Source of the DNA: Streptomyces globisporus
GTDB lineage: Bacteria; Actinomycetota; Actinomycetes; Streptomycetales; Streptomycetaceae
Length of the DNA: 64,000 nucleotides
Reading direction: 5' to 3'
Assembly (NCBI RefSeq): GCF_003501885.1
Contig: NZ_QWFA01000003.1
Span: 21,414-85,413 of the forward strand
Both the position numbers and the translations under genes were made by a program. The notes beneath the pieces are model-generated. The model had not been told where the DNA came from. It did not search any database and was given only the letters and a program-made list of their open reading frames with translations. Of the stretch, positions 62,851-64,000 are shown in pieces (positions within the stretch are counted from its first letter, which is position 1; each line of letters opens with the position of its first letter).

Positions 62851-64000
62851 ATGGGCAGGAGCACGGTCAGGGGCAGGGCGATCGGTACCGGCATCGGGAT
62901 CACCGAGGAGCACCGCGCTCTGGCGCACTCCGTACGGGGGTGGCTGGCCCGCGCCGCGCCCCCGGGTGAGGTGCGGGAACTCCTCGACGCGGGGAGCCCG
63001 GCCGCCCCCGGTGTGCGCCCCGCGCACTGGAAGGCGCTCGTCGCTCAGGGGCTCACCGGTATCCATCTCCCCGAGGGGTACGGAGGTGGCGGCGGGGGGC
63101 TCCTCGACCTCGCCGTCGTCCTGGAGGAAGCCGCGTACGCCTCGCTCCCCGGCCCGTACCTTGCGACGACGCTCACCTCCGCCGTGCTGCACCAGGGGGT
63201 GGCCGCCGGGGCGCCGGTCGGGGTCGAGGCCCTGTGCGGGCCGCTGCGGGAGCTGGCCGCGGGGGACCGCACCGCCGCCCTCGCCCTCGGCCCCGGCACC
63301 CTCACCGTCACCCCCGCCGCGACCGGCCACCGCCTCGACGGCACCGCCCCGCCCGTCCTCGGCGCCGGTGCGGCCGACCTGCTCCTGCTGCCCGCCGTCA
63401 CACCCGACGGCGAGCGCTGGTTCCTCGTGGACGCCGGGGCCGAGGGGCTCACCGTGCGCCCGCACCGCAGCGTCGATCCGACCCGGCCGACAGCCGAGGT
63501 GCGGGCCGACGCCGTCTCCGTGCCGGCGCACCGGGCCGTGCCGGTCGCCGACCCGGGGCTCGCCCGGGACCTGGCCGCCGTCCTCCTCGCCGCCGACGCC
63601 TGCGGCACCGCGGCCCGGAGCCTGGACACCGCCGTCGCCCACGCCGCCGTACGGGAACAGTTCGGGCGGCCCGTCGGGGCGTTCCAGGCGGTCAAACACC
63701 TCTGCGCCGACATGCTCATCCGCCTCGAACAGGCCCGCGCCCTCACCTGGGACGCGGCCCGCGCCGCGGACGAGGGGACCGCGGGCGAGGCGGCCGGGGC
63801 CGAGGCGCGTGCGCTCGCCGCCGCGCTCGCCGCCGCCACCGCCCCGGAGGCCGCGTACACCTGCGCCAAGGACGCCATCCAAATCCTCGGCGGCATCGGC
63901 TTCACCTGGGAGCACGACGCCCACCTCCAGCTGCGCCGGGCGGTCCTCGCCCGCCAGCTTCTCGGCCCCGCCGACGCCCACCGGCTGCAGCTGCAGCCCG
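62851..64000 (+). CDS. FadE-type acyl-CoA dehydrogenase, C-terminus beyond the window
   Basis: 383 codons are visible. ATG 62851 follows GGAG by 6 nt. The product has 'LVAQGLTGIHLPEGYGGGGG' (N-terminal domain), a middle beta domain, and 'AVREQFGRPVGAFQAVKHLC' plus 'KDAIQILGGIGFTWEHDAHL' (C-terminal FAD/substrate region) typical of ACADs. It carries an exact KstR operator, so a steroid-CoA dehydrogenase is likely. Heteromeric FadE partners are common; whether one follows cannot be seen. Confidence 0.85.
   Translation, partial: MGRSTVRGRAIGTGIGITEEHRALAHSVRGWLARAAPPGEVRELLDAGSPAAPGVRPAHWKALVAQGLTGIHLPEGYGGGGGGLLDLAVVLEEAAYASLPGPYLATTLTSAVLHQGVAAGAPVGVEALCGPLRELAAGDRTAALALGPGTLTVTPAATGHRLDGTAPPVLGAGAADLLLLPAVTPDGERWFLVDAGAEGLTVRPHRSVDPTRPTAEVRADAVSVPAHRAVPVADPGLARDLAAVLLAADACGTAARSLDTAVAHAAVREQFGRPVGAFQAVKHLCADMLIRLEQARALTWDAARAADEGTAGEAAGAEARALAAALAAATAPEAAYTCAKDAIQILGGIGFTWEHDAHLQLRRAVLARQLLGPADAHRLQLQP

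Overview
The window is chromosomal DNA of a Streptomyces or close actinomycete. It has very high GC in third codon positions, many GTG starts, dense 4-bp GTGA/ATGA gene overlaps, and typical families (DUF2277, DUF4097, ECF operon with surface proteins, GT87-PAP2 fusion, mycothiol enzyme, LLM flavin oxidoreductase). Species cannot be decided from the sequence alone.

Layout. 1-13 kb: a cut DUF4097-type lipoprotein, tRNA-Val(TAC), small housekeeping and membrane genes (GNAT, IMPase-like, histidine phosphatase, DedA, Cu/Zn-SOD-like, DoxX, PhoD, secreted HNH nuclease), a frameshifted FetB-type permease, a HAD phosphatase and a wall-binding-type protein. 13-19 kb: a DHA2 exporter fused to a MarR-like domain, a serpin and a GT87-PAP2 fusion. 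19.5-22 kb: divergent CYP125-like P450 and FadA5-like thiolase (steroid side-chain catabolism). 22-28 kb: a five-gene ECF transporter operon with two surface proteins, behind a leader that resembles a cobalamin riboswitch. 28-31 kb: MBL hydrolase, aldehyde dehydrogenase and 3Fe-4S ferredoxin around one divergent promoter. 31-35 kb: a truncated Rhs/YD-repeat toxin with a string of candidate immunity genes, abutting a vapC remnant. 35-42.7 kb: a small, unusual carrier-protein gene cluster made of an aminoacyl-tRNA-synthetase-like amino acid:carrier-protein ligase, a free carrier protein, an Sfp-type PPTase, a lone condensation-domain protein, a DUF6271-like protein, a PhyH oxygenase and an MFS exporter. 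42.6-47.7 kb: a KstR-like repressor, a GT4-methyltransferase-toroid operon and a lipoprotein. 47.8-56.1 kb: a complete 8,261-bp Tn3-family transposon with 40-bp perfect terminal repeats and a 5-bp target duplication, carrying an MmpL-DUF3817 exporter and its TetR regulator, inserted inside a gene. 56-64 kb: mycothiol-dependent enzyme, LLM oxidoreductase, membrane protein, lipoprotein amidase, methyltransferase, DHA2 exporter and the start of an acyl-CoA dehydrogenase.

How the genes work together. The KstR-like repressor (42.6 kb) has two copies of the mycobacterial KstR operator (TnnAACnnGTTnnA) in front of it. Matching or near-matching sites lie between the P450 and thiolase, between the MBL hydrolase and aldehyde dehydrogenase, and in front of the acyl-CoA dehydrogenase. 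This suggests one dispersed sterol-catabolic regulon inside the window. The most novel item is the 35-42.7 kb cluster: amino acid loading onto a free carrier protein without an adenylation domain, with tailoring and export genes alongside. The Tn3 element with an efflux cargo, the broken host gene it left behind, and the Rhs/vapC recombination scar are the clearest signs of recent mobility.
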